Assembly (NCBI GenBank): GCA_963924885.1
Contig: CAWUUY010000488.1
Location: forward strand, 1 to 7,078
DNA from: UBA5216 sp963924885
Lineage (GTDB): Bacteria > Pseudomonadota > Gammaproteobacteria > Burkholderiales > SG8-41
Reading direction: 5' to 3'
DNA: 7,078 nt
Below the pieces are notes generated by a model. The model was not told the origin of the DNA. It ran no database searches and saw nothing but the letters and a program-made list of their open reading frames with translations. A program made the translations under genes and the position numbers. Below, in pieces: positions 6,019 to 7,078 of this stretch. Numbering within the stretch: the first letter of the stretch is position 1; each line of letters begins with the position of its first letter.

Positions 6019-6026
6019 CCGCCAAT

Positions 6027-6995
6027 ATGAAAATACACACTTCCATCCTCACCCTGCTGCTCGTTGGCGCAGCAGCAGCATCCCACGCTCAATCGTGGCC
6101 CAACAAACCCATACGCGTGCTCGTGCCGGTGCCCGCCGGCGGCACGCCCGACGTGGTGGCACGCATGGTGACGCCCGGCCTCTCGGCCCTGCTCGGCCAG
6201 CAACTGGTGGTAGACAATCGCGGCGGCGCGGGCGGGCTGATTGGCGCGGAGCTGGCCGCGCGCGCCACGCCCGATGGCTACACGCTGTTTTTCAGCAGCC
6301 CAGGCTCGCTAACCATCCTGCCGCATCTGCAAAAGCAGGTGACTTACAACACGCTGCGCGATTTTATGCCGGTGAGCCTCACGTGTGTGGGGCCGTTTTT
6401 GCTGATCGTGCATCCATCGATGCCGGTCAAAACGGTGAAAGACCTGCTCGCACTCGCCAAATCACAACCCGGTAAATGGAATTACGCTTCGGCGGGAAAC
6501 GGCGCGATCAATCACCTCGCGATGGAACTTTTCAAGAACATGGCCGGCGTCAACATCACGCACGTGCCCTACAAAGGCGCGCCGCAGGCAGTCACCGACG
6601 TGATCGGCGGCAACGGCGTACACCTGATGTTGAACTCCATTCCGCCGGTGATGCAACACGTCAAATCCGGCCGCGTGCGCCTGCTCGGCATTACCAGCGC
6701 GCGCCGCTCACCGCAATTGCCCGACTTGCCCACGCTGAACGAAGGCGGCGTGCCCGGCTATGAACTGAGCACATGGTTCGGCATGCTCGTGCCCACCGGC
6801 ACGCCGAAGGACATCATCGCCCGCCTGCACGAGGCACTGGTCAAGGTGACGCACAACCCCGAAACCAAGGCGCAGTTTGAAACCCTGGGCTACGACGTGG
6901 TGGGCAGCACCCCCGAGGAGTTCACCGCCTACATCCGCGCGGAAAATGATAAATACGCGAAGATCGTCAAAGTGATTGGCGCGAAGGTGGATTGA
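6027..6995 (+). CDS. Bug/TctC-type periplasmic solute-binding receptor 2
   Basis: 322 residues, normal length for the family. The signal peptide is clear: K2, a hydrophobic run LLLVGAAAA, and SHA before Q22, probably cut after A21. The mature protein carries the family blocks WPNKPIRVLVPVPAGGTPD, VVDNRGGAGGLIGAELAA, TPDGYTLFF, NYASAGNGAINHLAMELF, HVPYKGAPQAVTDVIGG and LPDLPTLNEGGVPGYE. It is a clear paralogue of the first receptor, but differs in the ligand-loop regions, for example the first loop reads PAGGTPD rather than YAAGGGSD, so the ligands may differ. It is transcribed away from the MmgE/PrpD run. No good Shine-Dalgarno precedes the ATG, yet the signal peptide begins right there, so the start is credible. 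Whether it feeds a transporter or a sensor kinase cannot be seen here. Confidence 0.95.
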   Translation: MKIHTSILTLLLVGAAAASHAQSWPNKPIRVLVPVPAGGTPDVVARMVTPGLSALLGQQLVVDNRGGAGGLIGAELAARATPDGYTLFFSSPGSLTILPHLQKQVTYNTLRDFMPVSLTCVGPFLLIVHPSMPVKTVKDLLALAKSQPGKWNYASAGNGAINHLAMELFKNMAGVNITHVPYKGAPQAVTDVIGGNGVHLMLNSIPPVMQHVKSGRVRLLGITSARRSPQLPDLPTLNEGGVPGYELSTWFGMLVPTGTPKDIIARLHEALVKVTHNPETKAQFETLGYDVVGSTPEEFTAYIRAENDKYAKIVKVIGAKVD

Positions 6996-7021
6996 GCTAC
7001 CCTGCAAAACAAACAACCCCA

Positions 7022-7048
7022 CTGTCGTTCCCGCGCAGGCGGGAACCC
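7022..7048. repeat. dispersed palindromic repeat (GTTCCCGC hairpin)
   Basis: GTTCCCGC (7027-7034) and GCGGGAAC (7039-7046) form a perfect 8-bp stem with a GCAG loop, starting 31 bases after the receptor 2 stop. The element resembles the common proteobacterial repeat that reads GTCATTCCCGCG...GCGGGAAT; its spurious minus-strand peptide VPACAGTT is a familiar mark. No T-run follows on the plus strand, so it could slow transcription or protect the 3' end of the mRNA but is not a classic terminator. Nothing else is seen from 6996 to the window end. Confidence 0.8.
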
Positions 7049-7078
7049 ATAACACAGCGCCATTTGAGACACAGCACC

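Noticed and set aside
7027..7046. Intrinsic terminator after receptor 2
   Set aside because: The stem is strong but no T-run follows, and the sequence matches a dispersed repeat, so I list it as a repeat.
1..7078. CRISPR array, tRNA, rRNA, transposase or riboswitch
   Set aside because: No regularly spaced repeats, cloverleaf, conserved RNA core or transposase motif was seen; the gaps between genes are all under 150 bases.

Overview
The window looks like a piece of a GC-rich betaproteobacterial chromosome, probably Burkholderiales or a close relative. The evidence is two Bug/TctC-type periplasmic solute receptors, a family hugely expanded in that group, an accessory catabolic gene set around them, and three short repeat types that I associate from memory with beta- and gammaproteobacterial genomes. 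I ran no taxonomic search.

Layout from left to right. (1) The C-terminal end of an unrecognised plus-strand gene (1-255). (2) A 96-base composite inverted-repeat element (252-347) that supplies this gene's stop codon and fills the gap to the next, convergent gene. (3) A minus-strand SDR-family gene (367-1119) whose catalytic Ser, Tyr and Asn are all substituted. (4) A divergent 131-bp promoter region, then a plus-strand pair: a TauD/TfdA-type 2-oxoglutarate dioxygenase (1251-2108) and a small DUF1330 protein (2139-2426). (5) Convergent to that pair, a minus-strand three-gene run transcribed from 5883 down to 2447: MmgE/PrpD family protein, Bug receptor, ketopantoate-reductase-like dehydrogenase. 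(6) Divergent from the run, a second Bug receptor (6027-6995), followed by a palindromic dispersed repeat at the right edge.

How the genes may work together: the MmgE/PrpD-Bug-dehydrogenase run is tightly packed (stop and start overlap, then a 30-bp gap) and reads as uptake sensing or capture of an organic acid plus its intracellular turnover by a dehydratase/decarboxylase-fold enzyme and a 2-keto/2-hydroxy acid oxidoreductase. The dioxygenase and SDR are plausible further steps. No TctA/TctB membrane subunits and no transcription regulator are present, so the substrate cannot be named. No CRISPR array, tRNA, rRNA, transposase or phage gene is visible.

The most unusual points are: the atypical SDR active site; a dispersed repeat inserted in frame just after the signal peptide of the first Bug receptor; the repeat that ends the first gene; and an acidic residue in the dehydrogenase cofactor site that suggests NAD rather than NADP. 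I see nothing that clearly amounts to a new defence or mobile system.
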